Shown here: positions 21,800 to 31,755 of the stretch, piece after piece
Layout of the letters: the number at the start of each line of letters is the position of its first letter
How positions within the stretch are numbered: position 1 is the stretch's first letter
Origin: Roridomyces roridus
Lineage: Eukaryota > Basidiomycota > Agaricomycetes > Agaricales > Mycenaceae
Direction: 5' to 3'
DNA length: 36,148 bases
Assembly: GCA_029378245.1 (NCBI GenBank)
Contig: JARKIF010000271.1
Coordinates: 1 to 36,148 of the forward strand
Made by a program: the position numbers and the translations under genes
The notes under the pieces: generated by a model
Seen by the model: the letters and a program-made list of their open reading frames with translations, nothing else
What the model was told of the DNA's origin: nothing
Databases searched by the model: none

Positions 21800-23258
21800 C
21801 AGCGGGTTGCTACCAAAAACACTTTGCCCAAGGCGAGCGATACGTCGTCACCTCCAACTCCAGGCCCCGCTCGGCAAATATACTGAAGGTACTCGGCTTC
21901 TACGATGAACCCGTAATTGACAAGTCGGACGGAACGAAGCCCGCCGGGACATCTGGTGAGCAGGATGCTTTGAAGCTCCGGCGGACCCCAAGAGGTTCGT
22001 AATCATTGGCGAGTCGGAGTGACTCGAGGAGGGGCAGGAAGCTGGGATGTTTCTCGCGGTCCAATTTGCATTTGAAATCACATGTGCGCGTTGGTCGAGG
22101 AGAGCGATACCTCAGAAAGGCGGGGTGCGGCGGCCAACCAGGAGAAACTGAAAGGCACTTTATCGACTCTGCAGGATTTTTGAAAGACGCATCGGAACTC
22201 TTGTAACGCGTCGGATGAATGGGATAGAAAAGTGGTGAAATCCACTTTGGAGATGATGTCTTCGGGACGCGTTATGCGAAGACTGTGGAGCGCGGGAAGA
22301 CGGAGGTGCCGAAAGAGTGTGACGCTACTACTTGCGTCAAGGGTGAGAATCCGGAGGTGGGCGTGAACGATGAATATGGTGGTATCGAGCTCCGCATCAC
22401 GGCCGACTTGGCATTGTAGGTCCTGCAGAAGCGGAGTGTGCTTTAAAAGTCCGAAAAATTGGATGATACGCAATTTGCGCTCGCAAGTTATTTGAACTAG
22501 CTGTTCGAAGGGCAGGTGGAAGGACAGAGGAACAGCATATCCTTTGAGAGCGAGCCGCGATAGCAGAGGCGCCTTGCCAAAAGGCCTGGCTGCAGAACTG
22601 CGCTCGCTTTCGCTAAAACCCTGGTGCTCCACAACAGATAAAGCTAGTTCCTCGAGCTCCAGAGCTTCCCACGGACCAGCGAGCGTCTTTTGGAGGAGAG
22701 TGAAATGCTCGCTGGTGAGCGAAAGATCGAGGTTTCGGAGTCGGGGTCCATGACGCTGGAGGATCGGCGCAAAACGACGCACTTCGTTGGGAGCATCTAT
22801 TTCGTCCTGGCTAAACCGAGAGGTCGAGACTGTACGGCTCGGCACGACTGAACCAGGCTGCGACAAAGTTCCACAGCGTTTGGTCTTGAATTTGGGACGA
22901 AATGAAGGAGATATCAAGGCAAAGTCGGGTCCACAGCTGCGGGGTGGCGATAGCGAGAGCTCGCCATGCTCTGCAGACGTGCAGCGGGACGAGAGGAAAG
23001 TCCAGCATCGGCTGGGAGAACGAAGATGAGAACGCTTTGTGTGGATTGAGCATCGGTGGGCCGGGAAATGGAGGGAGGCAGCGGAGGAAGATTCGGGATG
23101 TGATATCTTGGGAGAGTCAAGATTGGGTACGCCACGCTGTCGAGCTCGTGCTGGATTAGCTGGCGACCTTGTTTGAGTTGTTGGATGCGGAGTTTGTGCT
23201 CGGCGATATAGGCGTCGATGGCTGCGAGGCGCGCGCGAGTGGGTGCGTTGATGCTCAT
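21800..23258 (-). pseudogene. F-box/LRR protein pseudogene
   Basis: The start (23258) reads MSINAPTRARLAAIDAYIAE and continues QLKQGRQLIQHELDSVAYPI, the coiled N-terminus typical of agaric F-box proteins. After a one-base shift near 23105 the F-box continues QDITSRIFLRCL and VCRAWRALAIATPQLW. A second shift near 22830 leads into a 22078-22917 frame of leucine-rich repeats (LDLSLTSEHFTLLQ, LRLPALHSLRI, LTLDASS). Two further shifts near 22080 and 22000 are needed to reach a C-terminal LRSVRLVNYGFIVEAEYLQ. Four breaks make it non-functional unless there are sequence errors. Intact members are adaptor subunits of SCF ubiquitin ligases. Confidence 0.8.
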
Positions 23259-23745
23259 GGCGGGAAAGGACAAGGTGTCGCTGGCGGCGATCAAATGTTG
23301 ATCAAATCAAATCACTCTTGCTCCAAACCATTTCGTCTGCCGACCACTTATGCGCTCTTCATCCACAGTGCTACCAACTTCTTGCGTCTGGATCCGTTTT
23401 GCCTCGCTAACATCCGGCCAGAGTGGGCACCCTCTCCCCACTTGACCCGATATCATCATGCCGATGGCAGCCGACTGATTCGGACTGAATGCACTACCAA
23501 TGGTAGGCAGCATGCGACAGTTGAATAAAACTTGAATGCCTGAAGGTCTGTCGTTGGGAAGGCCAGGAAGTTTTTGTCCGGACCATTGAATCGTACGTCC
23601 GTACGAAATTCTCAGAGTTCTATCGAAAACTTGATATTCTGTTGTCTCTCCGGACGACGCTCTCCTTTGGATCTTTCTCCTTGTATTCTGTCCTCAGCGC
23701 AAATAGGCTCGTCCGTATCATTATACAACAGAATAGGTACACTTC
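23259..23745. other. F-box 5' region and ARM4 3' flank
   Basis: No gene. From about 23575 the sequence matches the 3' flanks of ARM1 and ARM3, again including CTTGTATTCTGTCCTCAGCG and CAAATAGGCT. Confidence 0.45.
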
Positions 23746-25689
23746 TCATTCTCCATTCGCCGACGTCAGCCGGTCCAACTCTGGTTTGTGTATAGCAAGA
23801 TTTCGAAGGACTTTGGCATGCACTTCGGACGCTATCGAGTTCCTAAACTCTCTCTTCGAGAGAGTGTCAAGAACGCCGGGCGTCTTAAAGATCGTTTCTG
23901 CACCCAGCTTCCAACTGGCAATTTGACACAATACTTCTAGCGCCGCGTCATATGGTGTGTTCTTCCACGGGGAAAAATTCCCTCGACTGTTCCGAGTCTG
24001 AGATTAGAGTAATCGAGAAGATATTAGCAAGCCACTCTCACCAGAGAAGTTTTACGATCTTTGGAAGTGGGTTTGCGTCCAAGACTTTCGATAAAATAGT
24101 CTCATGACTCGACAATTCCGCGATCAAACGGCAGGAGTCCAATTGGATCCAGAAATCGGGCGAGTCAAGGAGCTCAAACACAAACTCCAGCGCCGCTGTG
24201 TCCATTATACGTCGTGCTCCGAGAGTGAAGCGGGCCATTCGAAGCAGGCCGAAAAGCCCCCTTCGGACGACGCGAGTCTCATTGTGCCTATTCCAACCTG
24301 AGTGGCTTTCCAGATAAGAAGATTGAGCGCAGACTTACTGCAAAAGAAACGCGATCCTCCCGAAGGGGTCTATCTTCTCAATCGTGGATGCCATGGTAGC
24401 CTCTAGTTCCGAATGACATGCTATTGTGCTTACGAGCACGGCTGCTCGGATACCAAGTTCCGGATTGGTCGAAGCAACAAGCTCTTGCGTAGATTCAAGA
24501 GCATCGGAGGCTACAAGAGTTTCTGCGCCGGGCAACCAGAGAGCGATCTGGATTAAAGAGTCTAGCGCTTCAACCACGTCCGTTTCCTTGTCGCTATTGG
24601 CCGGCCGAGGATGATCAGTCAAGACTGGTGTTAGGGAAAACCGCCTCGGAACTCACTGTAGCGTCAATTCCAACTTTTCGACAACTTGGTTCAATACATC
24701 CGTCGGTGCCGCAAAAGAATCGTAGGACGTTAGCGCTTTAATCAACCTCGTTGTTTCCACTCGTATTTCCGCGTTGGATGATTCGGGAAGCTGCAGGATT
24801 TGGGAAAATGCGGAAGAACGGACTATACTCTGGGCGCCCAGGTCGAGTACGGAGGCCATTTCCCATCTTAGGAACTGCAATATAATAACTTTCGTCCCGC
24901 TAGCCACATGTTTTGATCTGGAAATGTGTATTGGATCAACTGAAAAGATGGCAGAACGCACTGAAGGTATGAAGAATAGATATCCAGGACTGTCGCATCA
25001 CTGAATGCCACTGTAATGTCACTGATGTACCCCAGTGCGCGATTATAAAGTGGCCAGACAGCTATCCTGACTAGCGAATGGATTGCCGATTTGACTTCGG
25101 TTGCATTTCCGTCGCTATTGGCCTGCCAGTAAGCTTACAATCCCTTTGGCAGGAAGTGTTGAAACCCACCAGAGCAGCAATCCCATCTTGTCGGCAATTT
25201 GGTTTAACGCATTGATTGGTGCCACCACCGACTTGTGGTCTGCTAGCGTGTTAATCAGCTTCACAGATTCCCGACGTATGTGCGGATTTGGCGACTCCAC
25301 GAGTTGCGGGATTGCGGAAAATACGGAGGAATCAACAACGCTCTGGGCTTCCTCTATGTTCCGGCGCGACTTGTAAACCAGATGGGACAAGACACTGAGC
25401 TTGGTCCTGCTCGCCACATATTTGCATCTGAGAACACGGTAAAACTTTTCAGGTCAATCGACCTCCCAAAAGAATACACGCACTCAAGGTATGAAGAATA
25501 GATATCCAACATTGCCTCGGTGAGTAGTTCATTGTTCTTGATATATTCAAGAGCTTGGCGATGGTACATGAGCCGCAGAAGTGGTTTGGTCATGGTGTGC
25601 AGATTGATTGTGGGCCCGTTGAGCCCGGGATTACTGTCTGATCACCAACTGAGGAGGCTGACTCGCGACTGGTTCCCTAAGGACTGCAT
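23746..25689 (-). pseudogene. ARM4: armadillo-like repeat protein gene with an early in-frame TGA
   Basis: Exons 25484-25689, 25170-25427, 24962-25114, 24657-24917, 24339-24593, 24042-24287 and 23746-23986 align one-for-one with ARM2. All introns are phase 2 and 44-62 bp. The joined reading is 540 codons. A TGA at 25642-25644 (codon 16) replaces the second Trp of the family mark (SLLSW-stop-SDSNPG against SWWSDSNPG). All other codons are open. Initiation at Met33 (ATG at 25593) would give about 507 residues with all repeats, so a shortened protein remains possible. The C-terminus differs from the other copies (RLTSANGE). No adjacent MYND partner remains. Confidence 0.8.
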
Positions 25690-26902
25690 GGCGGAGAAAG
25701 CGAGGTGGGGGGAGAGAGAAGGGAAGCGCGTGGGGCGCACAGCCTTGATGGAATGAATGGTGTCGTTCCGAAATAAATAAGAAGATGCTGTCAAGTCCGT
25801 TGCGTTTCGAGCCCCTGCAGATGAAGTTTTTGCTCTGCGATCGTTCTCCAGGCGCGTGCTGTGCTCATGACGGTACAGAGCAAGAGTGGCGGATCAAAAT
25901 CCCGCGATTCCGCTTCGGGAATCGGCGCCACACTCCACTCACACTCGTCCATCCCACCATCGGCGCCTGCGAGAGTGGAAGTTTTGACCATGGACTGGCG
26001 CCTTGTCTTGCACACGGGACACACTAGGCTTGATTCGACTCCGACCATCCCACCGCTGGAAGAGGCTGGCAGAGACAAGACGCGTACGGCCATTCTTCTG
26101 ATTTCTCTGATCAGCCGGAGCAGTGAGAGTCAAAGTGACTGACTCTGAGTCGAGTCTGTCTCTGACGTTCGAACTTCGCGGACAGCTTCGATTCTCGAAT
26201 TGTATCAGCCGTTGCCATGGGGAGCGGCTAAAATGGCTCGTCAAGCTCGTCGTTGGAACGTCTTGTGGCGGCAACCTTTGCCACCCTGGCCCACCCAGTC
26301 GATGTCGATGTCCTCGGCGCTCTCATTGAGACCATGGTGAACCCGAGAGGTCCAAGTCCATGCGCGCTACTTGTGAGTATAATTGCTATCATCTCCCCGC
26401 TCCTGCGCACGACGACTGACTGACGTCCGGCAGGGCAATTGCAGCTCATCTCAAGCCTCATATAACGTCAAAACACTGTCTATGTCGATGGGCCGTCCAG
26501 GTTCCACAATAATTCATGCCCGAGGGACTTGCGTCTCGACTCTGCCATCCGCCCTGGATCAAGAGTCATCGCATTTTGCTTCCGCCCGCTTAAATCCTAC
26601 AACATGTTCCTTGAATGTTCCTGAATATTCAGGGCCATTCCATAGGTTCCCGACGTTACTGAGCTCGTCGGTGCCACCATACGCTGGGCGTGGACCGAGA
26701 CTGTGTGGAGCGATGGGAGCCGATTATCATGCAAGCTTCAAGCAGCGGGATGCTACGTATGCGTGTCTTAGTCGCGCTTCTGGCTGGCAGTGGCGCAGCT
26801 GTCTTGGCCCAGGAATCTAGGGGTCAACCGAGAGGTGTCAGTCAGACATCCCCTAACCCGCACCCCTTCTTTCACTTTCATTTCATTCTTTACCCTCCAG
26901 TA
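25690..26902. other. ARM4-glycosyltransferase intergenic region, possible F-box scrap
   Basis: A minus-strand frame at 25791-26093 contains FDPPLLLCTVMSTARAWRTI, which loosely recalls the LLLCxVCRAWRTIA part of F-box proteins, without a recognisable F-box before it. On the plus strand a frame around 26240-26370 (TFATLAHPVDVDVLGALIET) ends at a GTGAGT site but leads nowhere recognisable. The last 50 bp before the next ATG are pyrimidine-rich, a common core-promoter feature in filamentous fungi. Confidence 0.3.
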
Positions 26903-28621
26903 ATGCTCGCCGTCAAAAGTCGCTATCGGGGGTATGTTTTGAGCTCGCGCGTTTTCTCTGTCCTCTAATATCCTCCTAGGAACCTGTTTCGCATGGCGGC
27001 GAGAGCCACCGTCGCGGCCATCATCGTGGTCGTGTCCTTCTGCACCCTCCTTTCCGTCTGGCCTCAAGAACTCTTTTATCCCCCGAGATACTCAAGACCA
27101 CCGGCCTGTGTCCCCGAGCCGGCTTCTCCTCCTCCTCCCCCGCAAATGCTACGACCAGCGCTGCCAGTGCTGCCGCCCCCACCACCTCCTCCCCCTGTCG
27201 TGAATCTGAAACCCGCGCCGCTAAACGACACGTTATTCCCTCCCATGCGCGCCTCGAGCGATAGCTGGTTATACCACAATCAAATGGCGCTGCGGGCGCT
27301 CTTCCAGTGTCTCGGTACTTCGGCCATCGGGTGCCACGAGAACCAGACTAAAGGTGCGTGTCCTACTCGCCTCGCTTGAAGCAATCTTAATATGCTTCCT
27401 AGTCGTCATCCTCGGGTCATACCACTTCCGTCAAGTCCTGTGGGGTCACGTCGGAGGCGAGGACATCTGGGCTCGATCTACAGTCCAAGCGCTGAAGAAC
27501 ATGGGATACACGTACCTATACAGCGACACGGAGGGACGGACACTCCAGCTCTACCAGATGTTCCCCGACCTCGTCAAAGCCATCCTGATGGAAGATTCAG
27601 AGGCGTTCCAGTGCTTCAAGGACGGCGAGTGCGTGCAGGGAAGCTGGTACAACACCGCGGGATTACCGATATGGAAGATCTTTTCCTTTGCGTTCTGGGT
27701 GCCCGCCAGCCATCCGCTCGGACATGATTGGACGCTGAGTCCCGAACCCGTGCGTCATTCTTTTCTTTCGTCCCGTATGCGCGCTCAACCACGTTTGCAG
27801 TACAATGAAGAACATAGTTGGTACACGCCCAACACTTACCTAGGCTATAGCGTCGAGCCTGGCTGCCTTAAGCACCCATACATCCCCTCCGAGGTCCGCA
27901 TCTCCCCTCCACAGGTTTTCATTCTCGGCAAGAACATGGCGTACTTCAACGACGACAATCACGCGTGGAAGGCTGATTTCTACGATACCGCGACCAAGGA
28001 GCTAGGAGTCGAGTTCCTTGCGGGTGCGCAGGGCGATGTGGTCGATGGGTTCCCGAAGAGCGTGCAGAACGTGGGTCCGATGCCGCAGGACAAGTTTTTC
28101 CAGACGATTGCCGAGTCGGCGATTTTGATTGGGGTGGGGATGCCTTGGACGTATGTTTTACTCTTCTTCTTCGATCGTTTTCATGGATACTTATGGACAA
28201 AAAAACACAGGTCACCGACGCCGTACGATGCCCTCTGTCTCGGTGTGCCATTCCTCAACCCGATAAGCGACTGGGACCACGACGACCCTACGAATCGAGA
28301 CAAGTGGTCCGGCCAACAAGGTCTACTCAAGGATATGAACCCACCTTACGTATACAACGTCTTCAAGGGCGATAAGGAGGGGTTCATCAAGGCCATCAAG
28401 GACGCGTTGGCCAATCCCATTGGTGATCGGTATATTCTTCCGAGGATGCGGATGAGCGCGGTCGAGCAGCGGTTGGGTGCGATCTTGGAGAGGGATTGGA
28501 AGACGCATGCGGAGGGGTTGTTGAAGAAGAGGCAGGAGAAGGGCGAGGAGCCGGTGAGTTTGCTTTGATGTCTGCACAGGACATGTTTTCTGACGACGAG
28601 TTGCAGCTATTCGTTGTTTGA
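26903..28621 (+). CDS. GT18-family (MGAT5-like) glycosyltransferase, type II membrane protein, 485 aa
   Basis: Six exons: 26903-26931, 26980-27353, 27403-27749, 27801-28150, 28211-28553, 28607-28621. The introns are 48-60 bp, GT-AG, and all junctions keep frame. The N-terminus is MLAVKSRYRG..., then a membrane anchor at residues 19-37 (ATVAAIIVVVSFCTLLSVW), a Pro-rich stem at about 50-80, and a lumenal domain. Features shared with GT18 are YTPNTYLGYSVE, VFILGKN, AILIGVGMPW followed by SPTPYDALCLGVPFLNP, and YVYNV. Animal MGAT5 adds beta-1,6-GlcNAc to alpha-mannose of N-glycans in the Golgi and is about 740 residues. This protein is near the size of the catalytic domain plus anchor. Its acceptor is unknown. 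The tiny first exon is chosen because it supplies the cytosolic basic tail; an alternative start is 26993. The last intron (53 bp) adds only LFVV. Confidence 0.9.
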
Positions 28622-29023
28622 GTGGGGTGGTGCTATATTTTCGGGGTATCTATAGAGGCGACACTGCAGTGCTTTGTATGATTATCTGTGCAGCAATATT
28701 TAGAATCTCGCTTTCTTGCATGACGAGCAGCCAGAATATCATGGATACCGGCAGCCTTTGTTCCAGCGGCTATATCTGAGCTCCGTTCTTCAACTCCCAT
28801 TCCCTGGCAGCTAGACGTAGGCATCGGTGTCGTCCCCCAGATTGAGGGTGAGCGCTTGAGCAAGGGAACCCTCTCTGGAATCCGCAGCGAATGTATGCCC
28901 GTCAAAGGAACAATAATTGCAAGTTCACCTTGTTCCAACCTTGTTCCACATTCAATCTACATTATGCATACGATTTGACTATACTAAGTATATCCGACAA
29001 ATACACGAACTTCTAGTACATCC
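28622..29023. other. Convergent 3' intergenic region
   Basis: This lies between the ends of the GT18 gene (plus) and the long MYND gene (minus). A 101-codon minus frame at 28633-28938 has no recognisable domain. The 28950-29000 part is AT-rich and probably holds 3' processing signals for one or both genes. Confidence 0.4.
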
Positions 29024-31120
29024 CTAGTGAAATTCCGTCACATCCAAGTTGGACTTCGCCACCAATTCTGCAAGATCCTGCAGCCCTTCCTCGCCGTCTC
29101 CATCGCAAGCAATGTTCACCAGCTGCTCGTGTATCGCCCCAGTGCTACACCGCAGAGGGACGATCCAATGCCGCCCATGTTTCCCCTGGCGCAGTCGCAG
29201 AACATGAATAATCATGCGACCTTCGCTCCTTGCCGCTCGCGCTACGGTATCGTGCCACTCGAGCCCAGCTGCCCCAGCAATCCAATCCAACGCCTCCCGG
29301 TTCGCGGCGAGTGAAAAAACCTCGACTCGAGGCCCTGCAGACGTATAGTCGAACAGAACGAAATACCCCTTGCCCGGATCGCCACATTGGCGCATGCACT
29401 TGACGGCGTCGGTGAAGATTTGGAGTTTCATACGCATGTAGTCACGATGCAGGAGGGCTCGCATGAAGGCTCGGTGGCCCAATGTCACCCAAGGAATTCG
29501 ACCGCCTGAGTAATATTCAATCAACAAACTCGACCAGATTGGTCATTTCACTTACGGAGCAGGAATTCATGCGTTTTGCACGCGGCTCGATGCCCATTTT
29601 GCCAGTCGAGGACTTGGCATGTCGCAGAGCAATAATACAGCGACTTGCAGCCTTTACATCGCTTGAGCTCTTTTGTCGGGCCGAACATCCCACACTATCA
29701 GAATCTCAGCTCAGGGCGAATGGAAACCGAGACGAGCACAGACCAATGTATTGTCACACGCTCGTATACGTAGGTCGCCAGCCGAGTCGAAAGACTCGAA
29801 CAGCGCAACTGTCTCCTTGGCCTGGGTGGCAAACTGCGTCCATGCCTCACGCATCTCTGGTACGAAGCGCGTTATCGCTCCCTCATTCTCGGAAAGCGCG
29901 GAAAGCACACTCTCCCCGGATCCATCTCCCCAGTACGGTGTACAGGACGGGAGCACATCAAGCAGGATGGACTTGAGATCACCGCGCAGGTCATCGAGAG
30001 GACGGTGTTGTGCACAGACGGCTACCACCTCGACGAATCCGAGGGAAATAGACGGCCGGATGGAGTGGTGTAGCGTCTCGTTGTTGAATAGCCGTTTGAG
30101 GGGGATCAAACATTGGTTGACCAGGACCGAAGGTTCCCAATCCACGTCCTCGGTGCGGAGGACATGAATCGCGCGTATGGCACGAACTAGACCGCCAACC
30201 AGGTTTTGCCGGACAAGCTGGATGAGGAAGCGGCCCGTAAGTTCAAATTCGCCGGCATCAGGCCCCTCGAGAGCGTTCAGTACGAATTGGAGGAGGGTCG
30301 TGAAAGGGAGAAAGAAGCCCAGGTAGTCCCTCCTCATCCGTGGTTTGTCGAACATGTCGATCGTATAATGGAGGTGGCGCAGGGACCACATGGCCAGGAC
30401 CGAAGGACCATGATCGCCGACGCCCTCCACAAAAGTCTCCAAATTTGCGCGCTTGCCGAGGTTATCGTCGGCCATGAATGTAACCACGGAGGTGAAAAGT
30501 ACGAGGTGATAATGCGAGGGTTGTCCAAGGGTTGGGTCCTTCTTCAGTGCAAGGACAGCTATCCAAGCACGGGACAGAACGCCGTAAAATCCGGGCATGG
30601 AGACAACAACTTGCGTCATCTCGGGATAGTTCTGCAGGTTGTACGCGAATTGGATCACCCGAGAGCATGTCACCCGATCCATGTCATCGTATCGGCGAAC
30701 CCGGTGGTGAGCCTCGAGAAACTCATACCAGCGCCAGACACGAGACCAAAGGTCAGGGGCTGCTTCCCGCGGGACATTCTTGGTGGAAGCCAATGCGTCC
30801 AGAGACTTCATTGCCAGGTGATACGTGGCGGCTTCGTCGGGTGTGAATATGGCAAAGTCGGGATCGCTGTTGGGAATTCTGGCTGGGTCGAGGAGCTGGT
30901 ACACCAGGGGGAGAAGATGGACCAGTTGAGGTTGATTCGAAGGTCTAGTCAGGAAATCCACCAGTCGAGTCATGTGTCGAGTGGAGCCAGCTGCAGTCGC
31001 CTGTGCCAAACGCTACGAAGTGGCGTTGTGGAAGATTCTCGGCGTGCGGAGAGTGTTGAGACGAACCCGCATGGTAAGTGGCAGATGTTGGAGAGCACTG
31101 AGTTGAAGGCTTTCATGCAT
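29024..31120 (-). CDS. Long MYND zinc-finger protein with helical N-terminal region, 647 aa
   Basis: Four exons: 31067-31120, 29744-31012, 29556-29694, 29024-29505 (introns 54, 49 and 50 bp). The 18-codon first exon MHESLQLSALQHLPLTMR is the usual start of this agaric family, and its intron holds an in-frame stop, so splicing is required. Residues 19-436 are alpha-helical, HEAT-like, without a known enzyme motif (LLPLVYQLLDP, LWSRVWRWYEFL). The MYND finger occupies 437-480: ligands C437, C442, C454, C457, C463, C467, H476, C480 (KRCKGCKSLYYCSATCQVLDW). The C-terminal 165 residues carry HRAFMRALLHRDY and YFVLFDYTSAGPRVEV, conserved in the family. It is a probable protein-interaction factor with no known partner. 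The gene is fully open and has the clearest structure in the right half. Confidence 0.9.
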
Positions 31121-31755
31121 GATGGTGAAAGGAGAAACCAAGACGTGTCGATGCAATGTCGATGGGTGCAGTTGTGATTGATCCGAAACAGGCCGAAAAG
31201 GCCAGTTGCTCGAACTGGGCGATAACAACGGTCAACCTGAACTGGCTGGAAAGATGTATAGTGAGCGCAGTAATAACGATTGGTGAATATTTCACCCAGT
31301 CGTTGCGGGCAGCTGGATACAAGCACAGTGTGGTTGTCGCGCGCGATCATTTCCAGATCGATCTGAATAGTCCAGAGGTACATCCGGAGGACCGTAGAGG
31401 AGTGAGCTGTTGTAAATATGCGCCGCATGTTGGCCACTGGCAACTGAGCGGGGATTTTTCTTGCGGGTACTTACCTGAACGTTGAACGAGACCCAATGGT
31501 TGGAACTTGGGACCGCTGGGTTGAGGTTCCGTTGGTTGCGTTTTCAGGTGGAGCTGTAGACGGGATCAGCCTTGTACATAGAAAACGCTGGGAGTAGGAG
31601 TTGAGTAGGAACAACGTTTAACGATGTGGCATCAGAGTCAGCGCCAACTGAGCGCCGCATTACGGAATCCGGATCAACACTGACAGCCCCGAGCTTTGTC
31701 ATCCCGACCTCTTGCGAGCGACTGCCATCCAGCTCGCACAGTGGCACTCGTCACC
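31121..31755. other. Divergent spacer between the long MYND gene and MYND4
   Basis: No additional gene; frames here are shadows. The last 100 bp resemble the MYND1 leader (CAGTGGCACTC near the ATG), supporting common descent of the two promoters. No clear TATA box was seen near either start. Confidence 0.45.

Noticed and set aside
7527..25644. Repeat-induced point mutation as the cause of the nonsense codons
   Set aside because: All three changes are C:G to T:A, but only the ARM1 one is in a CpA context and none is TpCpG. The copies do not look saturated with such changes by eye.
26993..27379. Glycosyltransferase start at the internal ATG 26993
   Set aside because: A 29-bp upstream exon with a perfect GTATGT donor and CTAG acceptor joins in frame and supplies a basic cytosolic tail before the membrane anchor. 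It was kept only as an alternative.
30206..31177. 323-codon plus-strand open frame
   Set aside because: It lies antisense to the well-supported long MYND gene, whose exons, finger and splice sites explain the region.
31013..31228. Separate small gene (71 codons, minus) upstream of the long MYND gene
   Set aside because: Its MHESLQLSALQHLPLTMR part is the first exon of the long MYND gene. The remainder is 5' leader and intron read-through.
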